Of a stretch of 64,000 nt of DNA, positions 46,701 to 55,629 are shown piece by piece. The first letter of the stretch is position 1. Each line of letters starts with the position of its first letter. The notes under the pieces were generated by a model. That model saw only the letters and a list, made by a program, of their open reading frames with translations, was not told where the DNA came from and did not search any database. Made by a program: the position numbers and the translations under genes. Location of the stretch: the NCBI GenBank assembly GCA_944989445.1, contig CALYLW010000067.1, forward strand, positions 1,781,905 through 1,845,904. The letters run 5' to 3'. The DNA comes from Ampullaceana balthica. Taxonomy: Eukaryota > Mollusca > Gastropoda > Lymnaeidae.

Positions 46701-49700
46701 GCTCATAGTGTAACCCCCTCACGACCCTTAACCAGAGGCGTCACTATGGTTGGTGTCACCCAGAGCGGTAGCTCATAGCGTAACCCCCTCACGACCCTTA
46801 ACCAGAGGCGTCACTATGGTTGGTGTCACCCAGAACGGTAGCTCATAGCGTAACCCCCTCACGACCCTTAACCAGAGGCGTCACTATGGTTGGTGTCACC
46901 CAGAACGGTAGCTCATAGCGTAACCCCCTCACGACCCTTAACCAGAGGCGTCACTATGGTTGGTGTCACCCAGAACGGTAGCTCATAGTGTAACCCCCTC
47001 ACGACTTGCCACTTAGACCTCCTCTGAGTCTGTCATTGCCAAATAACGGGAACATACAGAATTTTACATTGCGGTGTCACAACTTGTGATGGTGTCACCC
47101 GGTGCGGTCTGCACCCCCGCACCCCCAGTGACACCTCTGCCCATAACGAATCAACAGTCCCACACAAGAAGAACTGAACGCAAAACAAGCAGCCATCAGC
47201 ATTTACCTACTGTTCACAGTTTTAATGCAGTAAATCAAATAAATATACTTACTGTTCTTGACGTGACTGTGAAATAACCATTTTTGACTTTATAAAGAAA
47301 AATATTTTTAAAAAACACATCACTTCATGAAATAAACATTTTCGATTTTAAAAAGAGCATTTAAAAAACAGGTTGCACCAGTTATTTGAAGAACATTTTA
47401 TAGACAACAGCGAGTCAGTAAAGGGGGTGTCTATTGACTCTGACAGCAGCGAGTCAATAAAAGGGGTGTCTATTGACTCTGACAGCAGCGAGTCAATAAA
47501 AGGGGTGTCTATTGACTCTGACAGCAGCGATTCAATAAAAGGGGTGTCTATTGACTCTGACAGCAGCGAGTCAATAAAAGGGGTGTCTATTGACTCTGAC
47601 AGCAGCGAGTCAATAAAAGGGGTGTCTATTGACTCTGAGAGCATCGAGTCAGTAAAGGGGGTGTCTATTGACTCTTACAGCAGCGAGTCAATAAAAGGGG
47701 TGTCTATTGACTCTGACAGCAGCGAGTCAATAAAAGGTGTCGTTTATTGACTCTGAGATATGTTTGCACTTCTCAGTCACGTATGTGTTATAGAATCAGT
47801 GATGAAATTGTTTCTTTGATTAGCCTGATCCAAGTTTTACAAACAATAACCTCCTCAATTACTTTTCTGGCACTTAGCTTTTGTTTGTTGTTCTACTAGC
47901 AGGGGCGTCTTTAATGTTCATACAAGTTTAACTATATTGTTTTAACGTTTGTTTGTTGTTCTACTAGCAGGGGCGTCTTTAATGTTCATACAAGTTTAAC
48001 TATATTGTTTTAATCGTTTGTTTGTTGTTCTACTAGCAGGGGCGTCTTTAATGTTCATACAAGTTTAACTATCTTGTTTTAACATTTCACATTGTTGGAT
48101 CCCACAATCTTCTAAAGTAATATTGAAATAATAAATTTTTTCAATGATGGACAAATTAAATTAATGTTTTAACTGAAACTTACATTTTATCTTACTTTCT
48201 ATTTTATCAAGTCAAAAATATGATATTCTTTTCTATCCATTCCCATAATTGTTATTTGTAAATATCCTAAGAAATGTTAAGTTGTAAAAACGTTTGTATA
48301 TCTAAGGCGTTTATCAATGTGTATTTCTCTTAGAATTATTCAATATTTAAAAATCCTTTGTTTTTCTAAAAGGAAATCAATACTGAAGAATGTTTCTTTC
48401 AAAGTTCCTGCTGGACAAACATACGCACTAGTAAGTCGCAGTTGAATCGAATATTGTATAATTTTATTTGGATTTGTTTTTAAACATACAGAAGTTAAAT
48501 GATCTTGCAAGTTGTACAGTATAGTTACCCATCTTTAACAAATAAAGATTCCGAGATCGAACTGATCTGGAATTGTCAATTATTTATAGTTAGCTTGATT
48601 TAGATATAAACTTTTATGGTCATGTTTTATCTTTCGCACCTTCTCTGTGCTGCAGATTTAGAGATATTACATTGTGACAAATCGAATGTTTTATTTTCTG
48701 GACACAGGTTGGTCACACAGGAAGTGGGAAGAGCACAATTGTTCGGTTGTTGTTCCGTTTCTACGATGTTCAAAAAGGCTGCATCAAAATAGACGGTCAA
48801 GATATATCACAGGTAAAATAGAAGGTCAAGGTATATCACAATGAACAAAGGCATATAATGTTCACCCTACATTACGGGAATAGTGATCAATAAATGTAAA
48901 GACACTACTCACCAAATAAAGCTATACTTTAATCACGTGAATACAATCTCAAGTGTTGTGTACATGTATTGGACAGAGAGGGAGACAATGAGCTTATACG
49001 ACTTATATGTCGTTTGTCAGTTCGTAAAAGAGTGACATATTAGTTTTATATGAATCAAGCTTTGATCATTAAAAAATATACAATTTAAACACTGCTTTCT
49101 AAACAGACTAATAGACCAACACATGCTGATAGAAAAACACACTACTAACACAACATACACTGACAGAACAACACATTGTTAGCACAACACACTGATAAAA
49201 GAAAAAAAAACTGTTAACACAACACACACACTGATAGCTAAAACACATAGCGATATCACAAAACACAGTGACAGTGAAACACATAATAACTTCACAATAA
49301 CTGTCACATACCCGTTGATGAGTGTCTGCATAACGTGTTTGTTCTGTAGGTGACGCAAACCTCTCTTCGCAGCCATATTGGAGTTGTGCCGCAAGATACG
49401 GTTTTATTTAATAATGATATCAGGTAAAGAAAACCAAGATCTCTTAGTTTTATGTACATCATATTGCTTTGTTCCTTCTACAGAATCTTATTTAGACCAA
49501 TTCAAAATTACTTATTTGATATCTCCAGTATGTGCCTAGTTCTTGTAGTTACAACATTACTTGCGTTAAACTTAATGCATACGTTTTTATTTTTGTGTGT
49601 GTAAATATGAGATAGGTACAAAATTCCCCTAATAGACTTGATGTATTTCTTTGCGTATTTCTAATAGGTACAACATTCGCTATGGTAGACTTGGGGCAAC

Positions 49701-52424
49701 CGATGAAGAAGTTGAAGATGCAGCCAGGGCAGCGGAAATACATGACAGAATTTTAACCTTCCCCAAACGTAATCCAATGCCATATTATTTCATGAAATAA
49801 AAGTTGTAAATGACTTTCTGCAATGACTAGTTCCCATTGTTTTAAAAGTACACTCATACAATATTTTATAAAAGTACACGTTTTGGGGCATATCTTAGCA
49901 TTTTTGTTCGTTTGTTTAAATTTAAGAGATTTGAACTAAGATCATTATGTGTTTTAAAATGGCACATTTTAAAGAGAAAAAAAAAGTTATATTACTTCAC
50001 TTAAATTATAGAAACAGTAAAGTCACATCGACGTGTATTGGGGCATATTTATTACAAGATAATAGAAAGTAGTCTAGCAAATTTTATATCTTCTAGCCCT
50101 GTTAGTCTAGCAATATGACATATTCTAACCCTGTTACGTAGTCTAGCAAAGTGATATCCTCTAACACTGTTACGTAGACTAGCAATATGATATACGCTAA
50201 CCCTGTTACGTAGTTTAGCAATGTGATATTCTCTAACCCTGATCGGTTGTCTATCAATTGAGCCCACTGTAATCGCAGTTTAAACAACTGTTTTCATGAC
50301 CCCCAGAATACGAGACTATTGTTGGCGAGAGAGGCCTGCGATTAAGTGGAGGAGAAAAACAGAGAGTCGCCATTGCTAGGACCCTCCTGAAAGCACCAGC
50401 CATCGTACTTTTAGATGAGGTGAGTTCGACCATTGGGTTACTCACATGTCCATTCTATTAAGGGTAATATACTGTAGTGTAATAACACTTGGTATTGTGA
50501 GTGGTCCCTTAGACTCAAATCGATGTCTATTTAAATATCCACTTTAAAAAGCGTAAATGATTAAGAAATGTACTAAACTATTTGGTAAGACACATGAATA
50601 ATATACGTTAAAGTGTGAATTTTGAAGGGAAAGAAAAATAGACATTTGAGATAAAATAAGCGAATACATATTTTAACATTTTGAAAACTATTACATGTAA
50701 TTATAAAATTAATTTTAAGTACTTAAAATAATTAGTTTTTAATTATTACTAATAGTTATTTTTTTAAAATTGAGATTATCTTTGCTCTGTCGCACCAAAG
50801 CATATATATTTCAAAATAATATAAATCTGTTTTTCATTGTATTATTAGAAACCATGTGAAGGTTACTTTAGGTTTTCAACTAGGACATTTGTCTCGATTG
50901 CACGTAATGTGCGCATATGCCTACATTTTATTTAGTCCATAATAGAGACTGCAGTGGAAGCACCCGTAAGGGTTAAAAAAAAAGGTGCCCATGGGAAAGA
51001 GTCTGGAAAGCGCCAGGTACACCAAAAAAAAAGAATTATTGTTTAATATAGAATACGAAAAAATAGATTTTTCAATCATGAAGTCTGATAATTCGATTTT
51101 TAAAGTTTTTGAATATTGGGGACTTTGACCCCCTCCCCTCATCTCTCTCCCCCAAATCGATGTTCACTCTTTAACCACTCTGCATGCCTTCTTGTGTCTT
51201 TTAGTGAAACTCATTCGTATATTCAAATTTATTAACGACATTTAATTCATTGATCATATCTCAGATTAAGTTATTCTGAACTGGTATATAGCAAGCCTTA
51301 TTTCTAAGTTATATCCACTCTGATTTGTTGCAGGCGACTTCAGCTCTAGACACGAAAACTGAGCGAAGCATTCAGTCATCTCTTTCCAGAGTTTGTGAGA
51401 ACAGGACCACCATCATAGTGGCCCACCGTTTGTCCACCATCATTAATGCCCACCAGATTATTGTGTTAAATGAGGGAGAGATTCTGGAAATGGGCACGTA
51501 AGTAAACATCACGATTCATTGTTTAATTGTATACCCGACTCAGACCCGTAGCTAGACAACATTCCCTGAGAAAATGCTGATATAATAGAAAACAAGAAAA
51601 ACAACAAAAAACAAAATAAAATAATAATAAATAATGAAAGTCAGTGAGCTAAACAACCATCCGATGTTAGTGGTGTCTTCTTTATTTCAATAAATTTCAG
51701 TCAGCCAAGAAACATCAACATACATAATTTGCAATGTATGTCACGTCTGTCTGTCCGTGACGCTACTAATTTTAGAAAGCAGCGCACCAAATTACTGCAC
51801 CAAAAATAACTCTTTTCGAACGTTCCACATAAAATTGTGCAATATAAAAATAAATAAATAAAATAAAAATAAATAAAAGTTCTGTATTACATTACTTTTT
51901 TGTATTTATTTTGAAAACTTCCGTCATTTTTGACGGGTAATACACTAGTTGTCAATATAAAGACCACCTTTTAAGTATTTTTGTATTTTTCACAATTTCT
52001 AACCATGTCTATTGACCTACATTCTGTTCCACTTTCCCATCATTTCTGGCAACATTCATTTCCAATGCCAACAAGGAAATAAACAATTGAAATATCAAAC
52101 TTAAATCACATAGCAACATATTACCCATTACATCAGCTCCAAAAACATTCATTTCCTATAGCAACAAAGGAATTAATATTTGAAATATTTAACGCACATC
52201 ACATCAGCTCCAGCAACATACAAAACACACACAAGTTAGTCGATTATTTCACAAAGACACTATGGTTCTCTTCCAGCCATGCTGATCTGCTACTGAGGAA
52301 TGGCTACTACGCTGACATGTGGCGACAGCAGCTCATCAAACAAGAGGAAGGCCAGGATGGTGAGGAGGTCAAAGAGGTCAAATCTGAGCCCACTGTTAAA
52401 GGAGGCAGGACGAGAAGGCGTTGA
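31743..52424 (+). CDS. ABCB6: ABCB6 ABC half-transporter, complete, twenty coding exons
   Basis: Exons: 31743-31946, 32102-32194, 32420-32619, 33270-33390, 35174-35357, 35888-35992, 36546-36648, 40245-40334, 40563-40684, 40924-41099, 42470-42684, 43169-43232, 46042-46127, 48373-48430, 48708-48812, 49350-49423, 49668-49768, 50307-50419, 51334-51497 and 52277-52424. They join in phase to 841 codons (human ABCB6 has 842). An N-terminal membrane domain (residues 1 to about 230, with [11 protein letters not shown] and [10 protein letters not shown]) precedes the ABC membrane domain (about 260-555; [27 protein letters not shown]). The nucleotide-binding domain has Walker A GHTGSGKS (609-616), Q-loop VVPQD, signature LSGGEKQ (713-719), Walker B AIVLLDE, SALD and switch His769. 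All catalytic residues are intact. Known homologues form homodimers in mitochondrial, lysosomal and plasma membranes and are linked to porphyrin and metal handling. The exon-10 donor reads CAG|GCAGGT (GC-AG intron). AATAAA lies 24 nt after the stop, at 52448. Confidence 0.97.
33391..35173 (+). other. ABCB6 intron 4 with degenerate inverted-repeat elements
   Basis: It contains a G-rich GGAGGGGGGG tract at 33945 and a palindromic, ATTAATCG-rich region at about 34102-34886 (GATTAATTTCTTGGTTAATCG near the left, AATTAATCGTTAATTTTTTC near the right). The short element at 34343-34534 is nested inside it. The larger structure is probably a transposon, but its exact ends were not fixed. Confidence 0.45.
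34343..34534. mobile_element. Short element with CAATGTTCCC inverted ends
   Basis: It begins CAATGTTCCCTCTAAG and ends TTAAAGGGAACATTG, inverted copies. The flanking octamers ATACCATG and CTAACATG match at six of eight positions, so an 8-bp hAT-type duplication is plausible but eroded. It lies in ABCB6 intron 4. Confidence 0.6.
35355..35514 (+). repeat. 32-bp tandem repeat seeded on the exon-5 5' splice site of ABCB6
   Basis: Five copies start at 35355, 35387, 35419, 35451 and 35483, each opening TTGGTCAGT and followed by a CTTCAAC/GTCAACGTTGTGTC-type stretch. The first copy includes the last three exon bases and the real donor (ATTG|GTCAGT), so every unit re-creates a donor-like TTG|GTCAG. 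Confidence 0.9.
36632..37405 (+). repeat. 49-bp minisatellite copying the exon-7 end and donor of ABCB6
   Basis: About sixteen copies. Each contains the last 17 bases of exon 7 (TTCTCACACTTACACAA) followed by the donor GTAGGTCAAC, then TTTAGATCTTCTAGGTTAAACA. The first unit overlaps the true exon end at 36648. Later copies drift in a stepwise way (TCTCACAC to TCTAACAC; CTTCTAGG to CTACTTGG to CTACTAGG), which shows ordered expansion. Confidence 0.93.
37656..39225. mobile_element. GGGGCCGTCC-ended element (PIF/Harbinger-like) with TTA target duplication
   Basis: It begins GGGGCCGTCCATAAATGACG and ends with the inverted copy TTTATGGACGGCCCC. It is flanked by TTA at 37653-37655 and 39226-39228. 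The interrupted LINE gives the empty site (GAAACATTA|GAAGATAGA), so TTA is a genuine 3-bp target duplication. Three-base TWA duplications with GG-starting ends fit PIF/Harbinger transposons. The interior has no transposase and contains a nested hAT element at 38321-38505. Its arms match the copy at 7292-10761. Confidence 0.82.
38321..38505. mobile_element. hAT-type MITE nested in the GGGGCCGTCC element, 8-bp duplication ATCTAGAA
   Basis: It begins CAGTGCTTATCAAACTTTTT and ends CACTTTGAGAAGCACTG, inverted copies, with repeated GCGGACCGGCA words inside. ATCTAGAA flanks it exactly on both sides (38313-38320, 38506-38513). A related terminus, CAGTGCTTCTCAATGTGCC, lies at 9308. Confidence 0.9.
39546..40244 (+). 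other. ABCB6 intron 7, distal part
   Basis: No transposon ends or exon recognised between the LINE tail and the acceptor at 40243-40244. The overlapping short frames at 39946-40220 have no protein resemblance. Confidence 0.4.
41067..41560 (+). repeat. 65-68-bp tandem repeat copying the exon-10 end and donor of ABCB6
   Basis: Copies start at 41067, 41132, 41199, 41267 and 41510. Each repeats the last 33 bases of exon 10 (AACAGATACAGGGGG, CATAGTACAATACCAG) plus the intron start (GTGATGGGGTCATTCAT). The exon copy has CCAG|GCAGGTGATG, whereas copies 2, 3 and 5 have CCAG|GTGATG. A MITE (41345-41507) separates copies four and five. Confidence 0.9.
41345..41507. mobile_element. Short CAGGG-ended MITE inside the intron-10 repeat
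   Basis: It begins CAGGGCCAGCCTTAGG and ends with the reverse complement of CAGGGTCGGCCTTTGG. It is flanked by TCAACAT and TCAACAG. The neighbouring repeat units supply the empty site (GGGGATCAACAGATAC), which shows that it inserted after the minisatellite had expanded. A hAT-type origin is likely. The 8-bp duplication appears to have lost or changed one base. Confidence 0.7.
41932..42372. repeat. 28-bp minisatellite in ABCB6 intron 10, about 15 copies
   Basis: Unit TGTATGTGTTATAATATTGA plus ACCATGAG, with variants ATAACATTGAAC and GAATCAAGATTG alternating in blocks, which suggests higher-order duplication. It ends about 100 bp before the exon-11 acceptor. Confidence 0.9.
43521..43935. mobile_element. 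hAT-type element with CAGRGATGGGCAA ends
   Basis: It begins CAGGATTGGGCAAAGTGCAG and ends AATTGCCCATCTCTG, inverted copies, with the GCGGCCCGCC word typical of such elements. The flanking octamers TGTTAATG and TGTTAAGA match at six of eight positions. It lies in ABCB6 intron 12, directly before the LINE frame. Confidence 0.75.
43943..45960 (+). mobile_element. Non-LTR retrotransposon ORF2 C-terminal two-thirds, open frame, in ABCB6 intron 12
   Basis: The frame is open from 43943 to the stop at 45896-45898 (first ATG 44027, 623 codons) on the sense strand of the gene. It reads as a LINE reverse transcriptase: [89 protein letters not shown] and the polymerase motif FADD (44939-44950). After the RT come [18 protein letters not shown] and a terminal C2H2-type finger (CPFC, then HLRTH). 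The endonuclease domain is missing, so the copy is 5'-truncated, but no stop or frameshift has accumulated, implying a recent insertion. A short 3' UTR (TCGTCGTATCGACGGACG) ends near 45940-45960. The clade is not settled. Confidence 0.88.
46592..47139. mobile_element. hAT-type MITE with its first 70 bp amplified six-fold
   Basis: Same family as 16737-16937. It begins CAGAGGCGTCACTATGG, ends CAGTGACACCTCTG, and is flanked exactly by CCCATAAC (46584-46591 and 47140-47147). Its first 70 bp (from ACCAGAGGCG to ACGACCCTTA) occur six times in tandem from 46591, with copies nearly identical, before the normal interior follows. It lies in ABCB6 intron 13. Confidence 0.9.
47412..47756. repeat. 39-bp minisatellite with internal inverted repeat, about nine copies
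   Basis: Each unit contains GAGTCAATA, then AAAGGGGTGTC, then TATTGACTC and TGACAGCAGC. GAGTCAATA and TATTGACTC are exact inverted copies, so every unit can fold into a hairpin. The period is a multiple of three, which keeps frames open on both strands ([13 protein letters not shown] on plus). Located in ABCB6 intron 13; not thought to be coding. Confidence 0.9.
47881..48082. repeat. 68-bp tandem repeat, three copies
   Basis: Three near-identical copies of a unit with TTGTTGTTCTACTAGCAGGG and CATACAAGTTTAACTAT, period 68-69. In ABCB6 intron 13. Confidence 0.9.
48791..48846 (+). repeat. 29-bp duplication across the exon-15 5' splice site of ABCB6
   Basis: AGACGGTCAAGATATATCAC at the exon end, followed by AGGTAAAAT, is repeated at once in the intron as AGAAGGTCAAGGTATATCAC with AATGAAC. 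The exon boundary is at 48812. The second copy has lost the GT donor. Confidence 0.75.
50070..50246. repeat. 36-bp minisatellite, five copies, in ABCB6 intron 17
   Basis: Unit TAGTCTAGCAATATGATATT plus CTCTAACCCTGTTACG, with point differences between copies. It ends about 60 bp before the exon-18 acceptor. Confidence 0.85.
51740..51960. mobile_element. Repeat fragment ending CGTCATTTTTGACGGGTAAT
   Basis: The stretch CTTCCGTCATTTTTGACGGG, TAATACACTAGT in ABCB6 intron 19 recurs inverted at about 60965-61020 (GTGTATTACCC, AAAATGACGGAA). It contains a short palindrome (CCGTCATTTTTGACGG). The element boundaries are not defined. Confidence 0.4.
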
Positions 52425-53655
52425 TTCCTTACACCCCCCCACCCCCAAATAAACAAAAACCAAATATGTGCTTGGAAGAAGAAATATTAAATGGGCATTT
52501 TAACACAATATCAGGATTATTTCATTTCAAATTTTGCCAAAAGATAAACATTAAAGCAGCTTATTATTAGTGATTACGATGATGTTGCTGACAAGGCGCC
52601 CGATGCACTGATGACATGCTATTAAATAACAAACTTTTCTGGCGCCACCCTGAACCTGTAATTAAAAAACTGTCTTGAGTTAGAACTCTATATGGTACCC
52701 AGTGGTTTGGTGTTTGTTGACAGCACTCGAGGCAAGGCGAGCATGTTTCGCACCTCAACTTGACAGATAGCAGTTATTTTTGTCCAGACTTCCACATGAC
52801 TCACATGAATTATTGGATGCCTTACATAATTACTGCAGTTCATAAAGTAAAATGGAATGCATTAAATGTTTTAAGTATTCACATTTATTGAAAATTGCCT
52901 TTCTGTGCAGTTAATGTCCAGGTAATAACAAAATAAAATAATAATACTGTATATAACTTTGCGTTCTTTCAGGAAAATAAGTTGGATTTTTTTTAAAGTT
53001 ATCATTTGAAGATGAGTTTATTATACATTTAAAATAATCTTACTTTCGTTGATGAAATGTAACAGTCGTTAATTAGTCGATTAATAATACACCAAATTTG
53101 AAATTTTAACTGTTAAAATCATTCTTAAAAACTCACGATCCATATGTAGGCAATGCAAGAAGAAAATATTTTAAAATGTAGTTAAAGTAATGCAAATGCG
53201 AAACTTTGAGGTTTTCAAGCTATCAACATCATGTCCGTGAAATGGAACGTTATTTATAAGGTAATCCAACGGCACTGTCTGTGGTCAGGTGTACTCTAGG
53301 GAAGACAAACTTATGGGTACAGCAAAAAAGCAGACAACGTCTCGGAGTACCACCAATCCGTAGGATGTGACCAAAATCTGCCCAAACGCGCATACCACAA
53401 TACGTCCAGGAGGTTACAAAACCACATGCAGAACACACAGGAAAGGTCGGTAACGACCGTGCCGACCTCATTCGGCCAGACACTTGCACAGCAGACGGCA
53501 GAAGAGGCGACTTCAAACCGCAGAATAACAACCCGTAAACTACAACACAATAAACGACTGAGACGATTTGTCGAAATTAGCCTCGTTACCCAACTTAAAA
53601 AATAAATTCTTAACGTCATCAAAGACAACACAGTCAACACTCGATACGTCGTAGG
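52425..53655. other. ABCB6 downstream region; possible RNase H-like remnant at 53330-53530
   Basis: After the stop, AATAAA occurs at 52448 and AAAATAAAATAAT-type sequence near 52930. At about 53330-53530 the plus strand gives KPHAEHTGKVGNDRADLI, weakly like the HxGxxGNxxAD block of RNase H domains in retroelements, with stops after it. Otherwise nothing was recognised. Confidence 0.3.
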
Positions 53656-54020
53656 CGGTGACCCGTTAAAACGGCCCCGACATAACGGCCTCGGACAAAT
53701 TGTTAACATTTTTCAACAAAAACTTTATTTTTTTTTCATTTTTATTCTTTGTCAACTTTTTCACCCTTAAATAAAGTTGTAAAATTATATCTTGTGATAT
53801 TATTATATTGTTTTTTGTCAACAAACAGCCGCGATTGGTATCATTTCGCGTAAAGGCTATTAAATTCACTATTGTGATGTCATTATTATTGTTTATTATT
53901 AGCAAAACTTGACACTGAATAGGTGAGTAAAAATACGAAGTTAATATTTGATTGGACATTTTACTTTTAGTCCATCTATTAGTCCGGGGACGTTTAGCGG
54001 GGACGTTTTGTCGGTGAACC
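53656..54020. mobile_element. CGGTGACC-ended element, copy 2, near-perfect 8-bp duplication
   Basis: It begins CGGTGACCCGTTAAAACGGC and ends with the reverse complement of GGTTCACCGACAAAACGTCC. The flanking octamers are GTCGTAGG (53648-53655) and GTCGTAGA (54021-54028). The interior matches the copy at 6490-6935. Confidence 0.72.
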
Positions 54021-54611
54021 GTCGTAGACGCCACTGGTTAACATTACTATTACCGACAACCCTTTCTTTCGGGTTGATGTTATGGGAAAACGTATAGCTT
54101 AACACACGACTCGCGCTAAACTCTCTCACAGATTTGATACATAAGAAGATTAGGTAAAAAGCAAATAACCCCTTTTAACATCAAGATGCTAAGATAACAT
54201 ATATATGCTGTGGCTACAGAAATTTGTGAACGTTGTTTCACTTGGCCATTAGGCCTTCAAGGTCTGCAATGGGAATCCAAAAAATAATTTTTATGAATTA
54301 GAGATCCTACATTTTCAAGCTGAGATAAAAAATTAAGTGCCATTCCAAGATATTTATTAGAGAACTTCACAAGAAGTTATCCCAACGTTTAATATTTTAA
54401 TATAGTCTTCATGTTGTTCAGAAGATACACTAATATTTCTTGTTTGAAGTATAAGACTCTACACTGAAAACATTGACAGTAAAAACTGTTGCCCAATCCT
54501 CTGTAAATCAGACGTGTTTGTGTTGGTATACATCACAGCCTGTTAATTTTTTTAAACAGTTTTAAAAAAAATTAGACAACCAATTTAAACATAGTTGAAT
54601 GTGTTACGTAA

Positions 54612-54868
54612 GGGGCCGTCCATAAAGTAAGTCACGCTATTTTTGACCATTTTTCAATCCACCCGCTCCCCCTTGTCATAAGCTGTTACAAATATTGGAC
54701 CCCCCCCTAAAGTACGTCACATTTTTGAACAATTTTTTTTATTAACAAAAATAATTAAAATTTAATGTAAAACAACGTGACGTCACACATGGCCGGACCC
54801 CCTCCCCCTGTCACACTTTCTTAACCCCCTCCCCCATCTGGAGCGTGACGTACTTTATGGACGGCCCC
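54612..54868. mobile_element. GGGGCCGTCC-ended MITE, 257 bp, TAA duplication
   Basis: Inverted ends GGGGCCGTCCATAAAGTAAG and GTACTTTATGGACGGCCCC with TAA on both flanks (54609-54611, 54869-54871). C-rich arms and GTGACGTCAC inside. A close relative of 55369-55629. Confidence 0.85.
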
Positions 54869-55368
54869 TAAAGAGACTAACAGTAGCCTTGGGGACAGAC
54901 AGATATTGGGAACACGTGTACAAAATCTACAATAATCTGAAGGACTTGTGCCTACAATTTTGACTCTATCCCTTATTTGACATATATAATAGTTTAACGA
55001 TATGTATATGATAATAATGTTATATTTGTAACAGTGGCGCAAGAATAAGTTGATTTTCAGTGTTTTTCTTTCTTGTAATAAAATCGTTAACTATTCTGTT
55101 TGACGTTATTCATTTTAGTCATTCACCTGTGAGGTTGTTGTTACCTGAGGCCGCCATTTATCACTGGAACGTACGCTCACTTGTTTTTGTCATAGCAGTG
55201 TGACCTGGATGAATGGGGTGCTGGGCTGAAATATTTCTCACCACATCCACGGCACATAGTCCATTAATGTTTTCTCTAAAGATTCATAACTTAAAAAAGT
55301 ATCTAACACCCTTAGTTCATTATTTTAAAAAAGATCTATCCACTGAAGATAATGATGTAACGGTCTTT

Positions 55369-55629
55369 GGGGCCGTCCATAAAGTACGTCACGCTCCGGA
55401 AGGGGGGGGGGAAGGGTGTGTAAGAAACTGTGACAGGGGGAGGGGTGTCAGGTCATGTGTGACGTCACGCATGTTTTAGATAAAATTTGAAGTATTTGTT
55501 AATAAAAAAACGAATTTTTGTTGAAAAGTGTGACATACTTTAGAGGGGGGGGTTTACTAGATTTGTGACAAAGGGAGGGGGGGGGTAAAAATGGTCAAAA
55601 ATAGCGTGACGTACTTTATGGACGGCCCC
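55369..55629. mobile_element. GGGGCCGTCC-ended MITE, 261 bp, TTT flanks
   Basis: Inverted ends GGGGCCGTCCATAAAGTACG and CGTACTTTATGGACGGCCCC. The flanking triplets are TTT on both sides, which departs from the TWA expected for PIF/Harbinger. The G-rich arms carry GTGACGTCAC. The frame running into it is not a gene. Confidence 0.85.

Noticed and set aside
47348..47750. Ser/Asp-rich repeat protein ([13 protein letters not shown])
   Set aside because: A 39-bp period keeps frames open on both strands, and it lies in an ABCB6 intron without splice sites supporting an exon.
53250..53709. Overlapping minus-strand frames rich in Cys/Leu
   Set aside because: Opposite strand to a weak RNase H-like remnant; no domain seen.
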